Made by a program: the position numbers and the translations under genes
Assembly: GCA_900088475.1 (NCBI GenBank)
Contig: FLMG01002424.1
Coordinates: 20,052-62,844 of the forward strand
Direction: 5' to 3'
From: Hyphochytrium catenoides
Taxonomy: Eukaryota; Sar; Hyphochytriomycetes; Hyphochytriales; Hyphochytriaceae
DNA length: 42,793 nt
Shown here: in pieces, positions 21,706-31,338 of the stretch
Layout: every line of letters starts with the position of its first letter
Position numbering within the stretch: position 1 is the stretch's first letter
The notes under the pieces: generated by a model
What the model saw: only the letters and a program-made list of their open reading frames with translations
Databases searched by the model: none
What the model was told of the DNA's origin: nothing

Positions 21706-21969
21706 AATGATGTCGCCTCTAGATTAGAAAAGCCGAATGCGAACTATTGGCTCTGTCCAAGCCTCTCCAGCCATAGCTCTACGCTTGTTATCAATCAGGG
21801 AGATGTGCAGCAGTCTGCAGCAGCAGCAAAGGACTATCGCTCTATCTACGAATTGTCGGTCTCTGTTGACCCACGGCAGCTCCCACTTCCTGCTGTGCAA
21901 CAATATTCCTGGTCAAAGAACCCTGCAGACACTGTGAAGAAGATGGCACCTCCCTCACTGGGCTGTTGA
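21706..21969 (+). CDS. Possible + strand exon upstream of MAT1
   Basis: An 87-codon frame opens directly after a TGA at 21703-21705, without an ATG, and stops at TGA 21967-21969. Its composition is protein-like (KDYRSIYELSVSVDPRQLP, then QQYSWSKNPADTVKKM). It would have to begin at an acceptor such as CCTCTAG| at about 21720, or use an unseen start. A second frame (to a TAA near 22040) also reads plausibly (KEPCRHCEEDGTSL). It may equally be the MAT1 5' UTR/promoter read on the other strand. No family recognised. Confidence 0.2.
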   Translation, partial: NDVASRLEKPNANYWLCPSLSSHSSTLVINQGDVQQSAAAAKDYRSIYELSVSVDPRQLPLPAVQQYSWSKNPADTVKKMAPPSLGC

Positions 21970-22670
21970 AGGCTGATGATCTGTACAGCGCGGCCTCGAC
22001 AACGTTCTCTCCTCTCTCTGAGTATTCCCCATTGTAAAGATACAATAGAGTTCTCTTTAGTCCCCGTTTCGTCGTATATATGCAAAGCTATCTTTTTTAT
22101 ATTTGTGTTAGTCATAGGTATTAGTTGTGGTCATACATTTATTGGAAAGGCTCAACCTGTTATATTCATATTAAAAATCTGTCTCATACAAAGAAAGAGC
22201 TCCTTGCGGATGACAGACAGAGCTCAACATCTGCGATCTGCCGCCTCTGTTCAGTACTGTCAAGCTCAACATTGCACGAGTCAGAGAAAGAGAGGCAGTG
22301 AGAGAGTGTGAGAGAGAAGAGACAGACTGGTCCAAGAGCGCTGAGAAAGGACATTAAGGATACGTCGAACCGCATGAGCAGAGCTTTCACAATGTTAGAA
22401 GTCTGCACTCAAAGAATGCCTCCAACTCTAATTAACTTTGGGAAAGGATTAGGTATGAGCTGCAGTGAGAAACGGAGAAGGAGAGACGCTTGATGATATT
22501 GGATGACTAGACGCTCTAAGATTGATGTCAGGGTCTCCGCATCTCTCTGTCCGTCTCGTTGTCCCTTTCTTCCCTTGAAGCAGCTACGACGTCTCTTTCT
22601 ACTCAAGACAGTACACGAACTAGATTTTCTTTCACGTAGAGACTCTCTCTCTTAGCTTTCCACTCACCCG
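21970..22670. other. Spacer downstream of P450 copy 1
   Basis: Contains an AT-rich stretch (about 22030-22190) and then purine-rich sequence. No gene was supported. It should contain the 3' UTR of the minus-strand P450 ending at 22671 and upstream DNA of MAT1. Confidence 0.45.
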
Positions 22671-24955
22671 TTAGTCTTTAACTGGATTGACTCTCAGTCT
22701 GATGCCATCTCTCGGGAACATTGTCAGCGCAGAGTGTGCTACTGGTTCTCCCTCCTCCGCAATCTCCACCTGGAAGTTCCTTACAATCACAGCGAGGATA
22801 GCCAGCCCTTCGTTTACAGCGAACCTTTTCCCAATGCAGGAGCGAGGACCCGCTCCAAAGGGTAGAAAAGCAAAGGGCACATTCCCTGCCGTCTCAGGAG
22901 ACTTGACGCCTCTCTCTTCGTCTCTGTCTCTTTCGCCCTCGCCCTCCCGCTGCAGGAAGCGCTCTGGCTCGAAAGCTTGAGGGAGGTCCCAGTTATCTGG
23001 ATCGGCCGCCATGAACGTGTTATTGACCACTATCATGTTCCCAGCCTTGAACTCATATCCGCCGACAGTGCAATCTTTGGCTACCACGCGGGGAATCGAG
23101 GGAACCGTGGGATAGACGCGCATTGCCTCATAGAAGCACGCCTGTGGATGGAAGGCAGGGTGAACGATGAATTGAGAGAAGGTAGAGATAGAGATGGCGA
23201 GGAAGTATAGCGAAAAAGGGGCTTATAGAGAGAGAGTAGAGAGGGGAAGAATCCTGTGTGCGTGAGAGGGGAGAAGGGTGCAGGGTTGCCTACCTTGACA
23301 TAGTCCATTTTGGACAGCAAAGAGAAAGATACGTCGGTCTCTTGAGTAGGAAGAACCTTCACTAACTCACTTCGCAGCTTTGTCTGCTTTTCTGGATATT
23401 TAGCAAGGAGATAGAGACACCAAGACAGAGTGTTTGCCGTTGTCTCATGCCCAGCAATGAGCATTGTCAGCATTTCTGCCCTGATCGCCTCCGGAGAGAG
23501 AGGCTCTTTTTCTCCTGTCTCTTCCTGGGCCCTTAGTAGGACAGTGACAAAGTTGTCTCTTTCGGGTCGAATGCCTGCCTCGTACTCCTTCATCTTCTGC
23601 GCCACTACCTGCTGCAGCATCTCCTGGTACACTTTCACTCCTTCCTCGCACTTCTTGTTCCCGTTTCTGTCAAAGAAGGAGACCCAAGAAGGGAGACCTC
23701 CTCTTATAACTGCGCGAAGAACCCATTTCCCTGCCTCCGAATAGGGAGAGAGAGGATCTTGCAGCGCGTTGAACTCTACCCCGAATCCCACTCTTCCAAT
23801 GACGTCCAGAGTGAGATGTGTAAGGTCTCTGCTGACATCAATGACAGCTCCTACCTCCTCTTTCTCCGCGCGTCCCTCTCCTACCTTCGGCTGAAGGAGT
23901 GACAGCCAGTGTTCTCTTAGTCGTCCCGCTTCTTCCATCACTCCCAAGTGGTAGATCTGCAGGAATCTCTCTGAGAAGAGAGGAGAGAGAAGGCGTCGGT
24001 GTCTCATCCAGTCATCTCCCATCGGCAGACCGATAAGACCGTCTTTTATGAGGTTGAACTGGAAGCCGCGGCTCTCTTTGGTTCTTTGCTGAAGAAAGAG
24101 AGACTTGTTCGAGACAATTTCTCGCACAATCTCTGGGTCTGCGATTTGATAGACGATTGGGTCCACCTGATACCTGACATGCAGAGGGTGAAAGGAAGAA
24201 GGAGTCAGAGAGAGAGAGGAAGAGAGAGACAAAGAGAGAGAGGACGAGGAGAGCGAGACAGACAGACAGATAGAAGGAGGAAAGAGAGAGGGGAGATAGA
24301 GAGAAGGTTGAGAATGGGAGAAATGCGGACGGGCAATGACAGGTGATGAGGGGAATATTAAAGAAGTAGAAGACAGAGTAGGGTTTGAAGGTGAAGCGGG
24401 CCAGGGCAAACTCTGACATGAACAAAAGCCAGAGTAAGCATGAACAGGAAGAGTGAGAGAGTTCCAGAGAGGACAGACATAAAAGGGAATGAAAGGGTAG
24501 GCAGATGATGACCTCCATTACGAAGGGAGACGCTCTCTTTTGGCTCTATGATTGGCCTCTTCTCTCTTGTCTATCTATCTGCCTTACCAATGCTTAATGA
24601 GGAAAGAGACAGGCGTGAAGATGCTGTACACTTTCCCCAGCTGCGCATGCCCCCAGTCCTTCAGCTGAGGAATAGAAGAGAGAGACATCTTCTTCTCCCA
24701 GAGAAGGCCAAAGAGCCCTAGCACTTGGAGGCCAGGGAACGTAGGAGGCGCGTGAGACCGTCGGTAGGAGTGGAGATGCACCGCACGGACGATGACAGCG
24801 AGAAGAAGAGCGAAGAGAGAGAGAAAGAGAGTGAGGGAGAGAACGTTGAACAACGAGACTGAAAGTGTTCTGTCTGCATGGGAGCTGTGATAGAAGGAGG
24901 GAAGATGAGGGAGGAGGGAGGAGAGAGACGAGGTCCGTTGTTCTTCTTCTGTCAT
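22671..24955 (-). CDS. Cytochrome P450 copy 1 (three exons)
   Basis: Exons 24955-24588, 24173-23294 and 23141-22671 on minus join with phases 2 and 0 to give 572 aa. The donors are CATTG|GTAAGG and CAAG|GTAGGC; the acceptors are TGTCAG| and ATCCACAG|. Order: an N-terminal hydrophobic anchor (LFLSLFALLLAVIVRAV), the paralogue-conserved RRSHAPPTF, I-helix AGHETTANT, K-helix EAMR (ExxR), FEPERF, and the heme loop FGAGPRSCIGKRFA with Cys at about residue 518. This is the layout of an ER-anchored monooxygenase using a P450 reductase. The substrate is unknown; the general look is of the eukaryotic CYP3/CYP4-type clans. Intron 1 (24174-24587) is GA-rich on the + strand, so CT-rich in the sense direction. 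Intron 2 sits directly before ACFYEA. Two paralogues lie within 9 kb. Confidence 0.92.
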
Positions 24956-25209
24956 TATGCCTTCCTTGCCTCCAGCAACGAGCTGCTGGCTTTCAGCAGT
25001 GTTTTTATGTCTCTCTCCTCTCTCTTATTTACTTTTCTTCCTCAGACAGATTCACTATCACTTCTGACTTGTCTCTTTTTCCTTGTCTTCTCCTTCCTTT
25101 CTCTCCGGTTCCTCAAAAGCCTGAAAGTTCTAATCTGAAGCAGCTCTGTCATCCCACGCATGGGCAGAAGAGGGGAGACCAATGCTTGTGAGAGGCGAGG
25201 AGAGAAGGG
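24956..25209. other. Upstream region of P450 copy 1 to the assembly gap
   Basis: Mixed CT-rich sequence ahead of the minus-strand start at 24955. No gene is supported. Frames that run across the following gap are artefacts of unknown bases. Confidence 0.5.
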
Positions 25210-25555
25210 NNNNNNNNNNNNNNNNNNNNNNNNNNNNNNNNNNNNNNNNNNNNNNNNNNNNNNNNNNNNNNNNNNNNNNNNNNNNNNNNNNNNNNNNNNN
25301 NNNNNNNNNNNNNNNNNNNNNNNNNNNNNNNNNNNNNNNNNNNNNNNNNNNNNNNNNNNNNNNNNNNNNNNNNNNNNNNNNNNNNNNNNNNNNNNNNNNN
25401 NNNNNNNNNNNNNNNNNNNNNNNNNNNNNNNNNNNNNNNNNNNNNNNNNNNNNNNNNNNNNNNNNNNNNNNNNNNNNNNNNNNNNNNNNNNNNNNNNNNN
25501 NNNNNNNNNNNNNNNNNNNNNNNNNNNNNNNNNNNNNNNNNNNNNNNNNNNNNNN
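25210..25555. other. Assembly gap (346 N)
   Basis: A run of undetermined bases. GA-rich DNA flanks the right side, so a collapsed or unresolved microsatellite is a likely cause. Just to the right a minus-strand ATG at 25778 (MAGPVLPRRVRPDVTLLDHG) followed by ACAG|GTGGGTGG could be a first exon whose continuation falls in the gap; this is weak. Confidence 0.97.
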
Positions 25556-25815
25556 AGAAGAGTGAGAAAGAGAGAGAGGGAGAGAGAGGACCAGAAAACA
25601 GTGATTGCTGTCTCGAGGAGGCTGAAGTGCAAGAGAGAGATAGTACCACGGGCCACCCACCCCTAGCGTAGAGTATAATCCAAACCGCGTCCCACCCACC
25701 TGTTCCTCCACCCACAACTCCATGATCAAGAAGAGTCACGTCAGGTCGGACCCGACGTGGTAGGACAGGACCTGCCATGAAGGTGCTGTACAAGTGGCAG
25801 GGGAAGCAGCAAGAG

Positions 25816-25817
<2 letters not shown>

Positions 25818-25878
<61 letters not shown>
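25818..25878. repeat. (GA)n microsatellite, about 30 units
   Basis: The longest uninterrupted dinucleotide run in the window. It lies between the gap and the candidate + strand gene at 25914. Confidence 0.95.
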
Positions 25879-25879
<1 letters not shown>

Positions 25880-25913
25880 AAAACTTTGAAGAACGAGAGA
25901 CACAGACCTTTCC

Positions 25914-26655
25914 ATGAACAGAGAGATGATGGAGCAAGAGACAGAGAGCAAGAGAAAGAAATGGAAACAGTGCCTTGAGGAAAAAGATGAAGGGGACAGA
26001 TGGAAGGTGAGGGTGGTGGTGTCGACCATTAGTCTCTTGTCTCTCCTCTTCAAATCGACATCACACCATTGTTGTCCTTTCTTCCTCTTCTCTGCTGTCT
26101 CCCTTCTCTCTCTTCCTTCTCTGTGGTACGTACAAGCAATGTCCATCTCTTCTCTCTCCCTAGAACTATAGCAAGCGTGGTACAGTATACGTTCTCCTTT
26201 GCGTGACACCTGGCAAGCCGCCAGCAGTTAGAAGGCTCATCCCTTTCTGCTGATGGCGCCCTCATCCTCTTTCCTCTCCCTTTTTCGTCTCCCTCCTCCT
26301 TAAGCTCAAGCAGACTTTAGTGTCCTCTCTTTTTTCTTCTTATGATAATTTCTCTCCCTTGCGTCCGCTCCCTGCTGTTTAACCAGTGAGGAGACAGGAA
26401 GGAAGGTCGAGAGTAAAAACGTCTCTTGCTGAGTCGTTGGCTCTCTCTCATCTCTCTTCTTCACAGCTGGTCCTGTCAGCAGCCAGTCCGGCTTTTGTCT
26501 CTGCCCTGCGGTCTTCTTATCAACAAGGTCCGAAGGGTGGCCTCTTTGATTCCATCCAGCGCCAGGACTCGCCATGGGGAAGGGAGAGCAAGAGTGCGAA
26601 AGGACGAGAGGAATGGAGAAGTGAAGTGAGAGAGGAGCGAGAGAGGCTGCATTAA
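25914..26655 (+). CDS. Candidate small spliced + strand gene, unknown function
   Basis: Exon 1 runs from ATG 25914 to 26006 (MNREMMEQETESKRKKWKQC..., 31 codons, basic/acidic helix) and ends at a strong donor, TGGAAG|GTGAGGG. A CT-rich intron leads to CCCTAG| at 26163. Exon 2 begins NYSKRGTVYVLLC in phase 0; it can stop at TGA 26251-26253 (60 aa in all) or splice again to an exon opening at 26467 after TTCACAG| (LVLSAASPAFVSALRSSYQQ..., stop near 26655). Both options keep phase. The intron polarity (CT on +) supports + strand transcription. No family recognised; 5' exons could be missing. Confidence 0.35.
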
Positions 26656-26815
26656 AAGAAGATAAGCGAGCAGAGGGAGGCTAAGACTGCCGGAAGGTAC
26701 TGCAGGGACCAGAGAGGCGAGGCGAGAGAGAGCAAGCGCGATGATGGCAGGCGGGAAGAGAGAAGCACTGTCATTGACTGACGTTTCTTAGGGGAGAAGA
26801 AGCTACGCATAAGGA

Positions 26816-27063
26816 CTATAGAGGGGAGAGGAGTCCTATTCCACTCATCGCCTGCAGAAAGAGGATGAGCTGAGGAAGCAGGGACGGTGCCAGAGAAGAG
26901 CTTGTTTCTGAGACATAGCGAGAGCGTCCTCGTTCTCTTTTCCCTTGAGTTGAACGCAGTAGATGCTTCTCTCTCTCCTGACGGGCTAATATCAGCGGCG
27001 CAAAGAACCTCTCTCTCTCTTGCTGCTTGGACTACCTACTACTAAGAAAGACCCAGAACCCAT
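26816..27063 (-). CDS. Candidate two-exon microprotein downstream of P450 copy 2
   Basis: On minus, ATG 27063 gives MGSGSFLVV and a donor TAG|GTAGTC (exon 27063-27036). A frame opening at 26985 after TATTAG| continues in the matching phase (REKHLLRSTQGKRERGRS, then SSSLAPSLLPQLILFLQ) to TAG 26816-26818, about 65 aa. The intron (about 50 nt) lacks a good pyrimidine tract, which counts against it. It may instead lie in the 3' UTR of the P450 ending at 27258. Confidence 0.18.
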
Positions 27064-27257
27064 GGCAGCTGTGTCCTCTTGATGAACTGACTTACACTTC
27101 GTCGCCAAGAACGAATCTCTCTATCTTGTCAATTTCTTCTTTACTCTCCCGCCTTATAATGGACAATATGTAAAGCACGCGCGGCATTATGAGACACTCG
27201 AACAAAGAGTGAGAGAGAGCAAAGAGAAAGAGAGAGAGGGGACATCAGTGAAGATTC
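27064..27257. other. 3' flank of P450 copy 2
   Basis: Short spacer, GA-rich on the + strand near 27210-27240. No feature beyond probable 3' UTR of the minus-strand P450. Confidence 0.45.
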
Positions 27258-29342
27258 CTATTCCTGCCGGCTTTGTCTCTGCTTGACGATGAAAGGGATG
27301 CCGTCCCTCGGTGATAGAGTAACAGAAAAGTGCGGCACAGGCTCTTGATGGTCCGGAGGGAGCTCGAACTCCAAGTCTCTCACGAGGACAGAGAGAAGCG
27401 CAATCCCTTCATTCACGGCAAACCGCTTCCCAATGCAGGAGCGAGGACCCGCGCCGAAGGGAAGAAACGCGAATGGCGCCTTGGCTGCCGTCTCAGGAGA
27501 GATGGCCCTGAACTTCTTCCGTCTCTTCTCTCCATTAGTCTCTCCTCCTGTGCCTTCCTTTCTCTCCTCCTCTTCTTCTTCTCTGAGGAATCTCTCTGGC
27601 CGAAACTCTGCAGGCTCGTCCCAAATGGCGGGATCCTTGGCCATGGTGGCCGTGTTGACCACGGCGACAGAGTGTTTCTGCAGTTGATAACCTCCGATAG
27701 TGCAGTCTTTTCCGACGACACGAGGGATGGCGCCCACGGTGGGATAGACGCGCAGCGCCTCGTAGAAGCAGGCCTTGGCATAGTGAAGCTGTAGCAGCCG
27801 CTCGTAAGAGAAGAAGGAAGAAGGCCACTCTTCTCTCTCTATCTTTCTCTGCTCAGAGTAGTAGGTTATCTCTCCTTTTCCTTCTTCCTCCTTCTCCCAT
27901 GTCTTGTTGGCCAGAGAAATTCTCTTCTCTTCTCTGTCTGGCAGCTGGAACTCTTTCGCCGTTGTTTCCGTTTCTCTCTCCTTTTCGGGCTCATCTTCCT
28001 CTCCATTCTCTTTGTGTCCCTCCTCTCTGTCGGGGAGGATGCGAAGGATCTCCTCTCTTAGCTTGGTCTGCTTGTCTGGATGCTTGGCCAAGAGGTAAAG
28101 ACACCAGGAGAGAGTGTTGGCCGTGGTCTCATGACCAGCGAGAAGGAGAGAAAGCATTTCCGCCGTGACCTCTTTCTCTGTGAGAGGCTTCTCTTCTTCC
28201 TTCTGTGCCTGAAGGAGGACGCTTACAAAGTTTTCTCTCTTTTTCTCAACTCCTTTCCCTCCGTTCTCTCTCTCCTGGAAATCTCTGATCACGCGGCTCA
28301 ACATCCTTTCGTACAGCGCCACCGCCTCCTCACCCTTCCGCCTCGCAGAGAAGTCCAGATAGTGCATCCACAGAGGAAGGATCTGCAGCCTGATCATCAT
28401 CTCCGTAATCCACTTCCCAGCCTTCACACAGGGACATTGCGGGTCATAAAGCGAGCGGAACTCTACACCAAAGCCTGCGCTGCCAATGATGTCCAGCGTA
28501 ACTAGCGTGAGATCTTTAGAGACCTCCACAACGCCTTTTGAAGCTTCATCAGAGCTTCTCTGAGTCCAAAGATTTTGGACCTCTATCGCCTTCTCCACCA
28601 CTGTCTCGTGGTAGATCTGCAAATACTTCTCCGTGAAGAGCGGAGACAGCAAGCGGCGGTGGCGTGTCCAGACCTCTCCCATAGGAAGGCCCAGAAGCCC
28701 GTCCCTTATCGGTTTGAACTGAAATCCTCGATTGTCTGGATCTACGCGCTCCTGCAGAAAGAGCTTCTTATCGCCAATGACAACCTTGGCGATCTCGGGG
28801 TCTGAGATTTGATACCGCAAAGGCTCACGAAGGCGCCAACGACAGAGAAGGCGGAAAAAGGGTGGGAAGACAGCATAGATAGGACCCAACGTCTGATGAT
28901 AGAGGCGGCGTATCTCTGGAAGCTGGTTCATGGACAGACCGAGCTCTTTTTTGGCTCTAAAGATCAAGCCCAGAAGCTGCAGATCCTTGAAGGTTGGCGG
29001 ACCGTGGGAGCGGCGATAGAGATGCAGATTGTAAGCTCTCAGAAGCACGGCGAGAGTGAAAGACGAAGCGACGGCCAGCGCAGAGAGCAGGAGGACGAGC
29101 TTCCATAGAGAGAGGGAACATAGGTGTTGAAGGACAGGAGGGGTGGAGGAGACAGAAGAGAAAAACTTAGGAGAGAGCCACCAGCTGTCTCCGATGTCGC
29201 CTCCTCCTTCTGCCGCAAGACAGGCTTCTGAGGGCAGAGATACATGTGGAGGAGAAAAAGAAAGAAGAGGATCATGTTCTCCTTTTGCTTCAGTGCCTTC
29301 TTCCCCTATTACTGCTGCTGCTAAGATGACAGCGATCATCAT
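27258..29342 (-). CDS. Cytochrome P450 copy 2 (intronless, with acidic insertion)
   Basis: A single frame of 694 codons. A hydrophobic start (MMIAVILAAAVIG) is followed by about 60 polar residues and then the true membrane anchor (LVLLLSALAVASSFTLAVLL) and LYRRSHGPPTF, aligning with the other two copies. Core motifs: WTRHRRLLSPLF (C-helix), AGHETTANT (I-helix), EALR (ExxR), FRPERF, and FGAGPRSCIGKRFA with heme Cys at about residue 636. Between the I-helix region (ILPDREEG) and the K-helix there is an insertion of roughly 80 residues, rich in Glu and Lys, which the paralogues lack or have much shorter. A second acidic loop follows FRPERF. The start could be a downstream Met, since the first 70 residues have no counterpart in copies 1 and 3. 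Expected to be an ER-bound monooxygenase, substrate unknown. Confidence 0.92.
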   Translation of the reverse strand: MMIAVILAAAVIGEEGTEAKGEHDPLLSFSPPHVSLPSEACLAAEGGGDIGDSWWLSPKFFSSVSSTPPVLQHLCSLSLWKLVLLLSALAVASSFTLAVLLRAYNLHLYRRSHGPPTFKDLQLLGLIFRAKKELGLSMNQLPEIRRLYHQTLGPIYAVFPPFFRLLCRWRLREPLRYQISDPEIAKVVIGDKKLFLQERVDPDNRGFQFKPIRDGLLGLPMGEVWTRHRRLLSPLFTEKYLQIYHETVVEKAIEVQNLWTQRSSDEASKGVVEVSKDLTLVTLDIIGSAGFGVEFRSLYDPQCPCVKAGKWITEMMIRLQILPLWMHYLDFSARRKGEEAVALYERMLSRVIRDFQERENGGKGVEKKRENFVSVLLQAQKEEEKPLTEKEVTAEMLSLLLAGHETTANTLSWCLYLLAKHPDKQTKLREEILRILPDREEGHKENGEEDEPEKERETETTAKEFQLPDREEKRISLANKTWEKEEEGKGEITYYSEQRKIEREEWPSSFFSYERLLQLHYAKACFYEALRVYPTVGAIPRVVGKDCTIGGYQLQKHSVAVVNTATMAKDPAIWDEPAEFRPERFLREEEEEERKEGTGGETNGEKRRKKFRAISPETAAKAPFAFLPFGAGPRSCIGKRFAVNEGIALLSVLVRDLEFELPPDHQEPVPHFSVTLSPRDGIPFIVKQRQSRQE

Positions 29343-29949
29343 TGCTAGATCTCAATCTGGCGACCCGCCGTCAACCGACAAGCAAGAGTACTTAGAGAGG
29401 AAGCGGAAGAGAGAGAGACTGGAGACTGTGCGATCCTAGGCAAGGGTCCACTATGATACAGACAGACAACGGGAAGCTCTGAGAGCCGTGTTTCTGAGGC
29501 GGCTACGGGCCCTCCTGTCTTATCTCTATAAAAGCTTTTGGAAACTGAGTGGATGATGAGATCAAGACTATGAGACGGCGGCCAGAGAGATCATTGCGCG
29601 CTGTGTGGTCCCTCTCTTCTGTTCCTTTATCTGTGCTCTCTTCTGGGTGTCTCTTCTGGTGTCTCTCTCTGTCCTTCAGCCTCTCTCTCGCGCTTTCGTA
29701 AGCATCTAGGATTTGGCTTGCGGCCCCAATCCCTCTCTAACATTGGCAAAGGGCGGCGCCGAGGAGTAAGAAACGGATCAACTTGAAGAAGCTGGCAGTG
29801 CAGACGGGAGCCAGGCGGGAGAGCGAGGATTATGACGAGAGAGCAACGGGAGAGAAGAAAGAAACGAGGAGAGAGAGGAGAAAGAGAGAGAGGAAGACAG
29901 ACAGAATGCGCAGTGGTGAGAGGGACAATGAGGTCCAGACGACTGTCAT
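29343..29949. other. Upstream region of P450 copy 2
   Basis: The promoter of copy 2 should lie here. A minus-strand frame at 29995-29627 begins MHHLQWLVPSEAILLDDS and contains coding-like pieces, but its middle is a CT-rich stretch and no consistent exon set was found. Otherwise nothing recognised. Confidence 0.35.
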
Positions 29950-30132
29950 CTAAGAGGATAGCTTCGGAAGGAACCAGCCATTGCAAGTGGTGCACTTGAT
30001 AGCGCAGTGTCGCTCTTTCTGTTGCACTCTCTCTCTCTCTCTTTTGTTGCCTCTCTCATTGTGATGCGCTTGTGCGTGTTTTTTATCGAGTGCTATCAGT
30101 CTTCTTCCTCCGTTCTCCCCTGTCGCGGCCAT
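29950..30132 (-). CDS. Candidate small basic protein with a CxxC motif
   Basis: A 60-codon frame starts ATG 30132 in a good context (ATCATGG) and reads MAATGENGGRRLIALDKK, then a His/Arg-rich middle, then HCAIKCTTCNGWF, and stops at TAG 29950-29952. The frame is open further upstream to about 30180, where an AG preceded by a CT-rich tract could be an acceptor. Upstream on the same strand ATG 30367 (MHRQPTHVISELPQGRTDP) could supply a first exon, but that join puts the downstream exon in another frame. CxxC with nearby His/Cys suggests metal binding. No family recognised. Confidence 0.28.
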   Translation of the reverse strand: MAATGENGGRRLIALDKKHAQAHHNERGNKRERERVQQKERHCAIKCTTCNGWFLPKLSS

Positions 30133-30231
30133 GATAGAGGAGCCAGCACGCAAGGTCTTCTGATTGTCCTTCCTTGCATGATGGATGGGAAGAGACGAAG
30201 AGAGAGAGAGAGGGGAGGGCGAGAGAGAGAG

Positions 30232-30260
30232 GAAGAGAGAGAGAGAGAGAGAGAGAGAGA
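30232..30260. repeat. (GA)n microsatellite
   Basis: A GA run on the + strand, CT in the sense of the minus-strand candidate gene; it could be the pyrimidine tract of an intron there. Confidence 0.85.
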
Positions 30261-30470
30261 ACAATGACAACGATGAAAATGATGGATCTGTGACCTTTCC
30301 TTTTTATGATTGGATCTGTTCGCCCCTGGGGGAGCTCTGAGATTACGTGGGTGGGCTGCCGGTGCATTACCTAAGAGTTAGGTTAAAATCTTGAAGCTTC
30401 GGCCTGCCCACCCACTGCGCTATGACAAGGGTTCTGATCTGGCTGAGTCCTTCCAGCACTTTTCCCCTCC

Positions 30471-30480
30471 CTCTCTCTCA

Positions 30481-30529
<49 letters not shown>

Positions 30530-30549
30530 TGTCTCTGTCTCTCTCTCTT
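30471..30549. repeat. (CT)n/(GTCT)n microsatellite
   Basis: About 17 uninterrupted CT units followed by CT runs broken by GTCT. All three frames on each strand stay open through it, which creates several false ORFs. Confidence 0.92.
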
Positions 30550-30596
30550 TCCCTCGCTCTTCCGCCTTTCCCTCTGTCCTCTTCTCTCTCTTTGCC

Positions 30597-30997
30597 CTAC
30601 TCTCCCCGCACCCCTGATCGTCTCTCTTTCGCTCGCTCTCTCTTGCTCCCCTTTCTCTCTTTTCTCTCTCTCTCCTGTCTCCATTCTCCATTTGGGGTTC
30701 TTCCCTCAGGCGTAGCGCCATGATAGGTGTAGGTCCACGCAGTCATTCCTAGGAAAGCACCCTCGAGGCAGCGACTTTTCTCCTCCTCGTCCGCCGAAGC
30801 AGCTAAATGGGGACATCTCCCATGTGTCTTTCTCTCTTTCTCTTTCTCTCTTTGCCTGGCAAGTCAAGCTCTCGAGCATGCTTCTGAAGCAAACGAAGGC
30901 GAAGGAGCGCATCATTAGCGGTCGGGGACCTCGTTCCCGCTATGTCGGGCGTGATGCCAATGGATGAGCTTGGCAGAGGTGGGAGGAGACCAAACAT
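30597..30997 (-). CDS. Candidate two-exon protein of about 115 aa with a GC-AG intron
   Basis: Exon A runs from ATG 30997 to 30856: MFGLLPPLPSSSIGITPDIA, then NDALLRLRLLQKHARELDLP, a clear amphipathic helix. Exon B, 30802-30597, continues in the required phase (ASADEEEKSRCLEG, then AFLGMTAWTYTYHGATPEG) and ends in an Arg/Lys/Glu-rich tail before TAG 30597-30599. The 53-nt intron would run CCAG|GCAAAG ... CCATTTAG|, so the donor is GC rather than GT. The two exons look more like real protein than the frames around them. The end of exon B enters the microsatellite-like purine run, so the C-terminus is unsure. No family recognised. It lies 340 bp upstream of P450 copy 3, divergently oriented. 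Confidence 0.4.
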
Positions 30998-31338
30998 GCC
31001 AAAGGTTAGAGAGGAGAGAGGAGAGAGAGAGAGAGAGAGCAAGTCAGGCAGTATAATAGAACTACATGCTGGATGTCGACTGAAGAGGGTTGATAGGCGA
31101 GGGAATGGACCCACGCAGACAGCAAGCAGCGACCTGCACTTTTTACACTTCTCATTGTCCAGAGAGCAGAGACAGAGGTAATGTTCCTCGCTAGGACGAG
31201 TAGATCTTCAGCCCAAAGAAGAAGAAAGAGAGAGAGAGACAGAAAGAGAGACAATAGGAATACGTCGTCATTGCATTATTTGCCACGTTTGGAGAAGGAG
31301 AAAGCACTTTTTCCTCTTAAGTGCACGACGAATAAAAG
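30998..31338. promoter_or_regulatory. Divergent upstream region of P450 copy 3
   Basis: 340 bp between two opposed starts (30997 minus, 31339 plus), GA-rich at 31010-31040 and 31220-31250. No TATA-like box could be assigned with confidence. Called only by position. Confidence 0.3.

Noticed and set aside
23445-24518. Frames antisense to or extending the P450 copy 1 exons
   Set aside because: They run into the two introns, and the protein-like parts are explained by the three-exon model with matching phases.
25042-25937. Long open frames crossing the N run on both strands
   Set aside because: They consist mostly of undetermined residues; the frame is kept open only by unknown bases.
30383-30723. 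Arg/Glu-rich and Ser/Leu-rich frames of about 100 codons on both strands
   Set aside because: They translate a CT/GA microsatellite, in which all frames stay open; no motif, and the strands mirror each other. Only the part supported by splicing (30597-30802) is kept.
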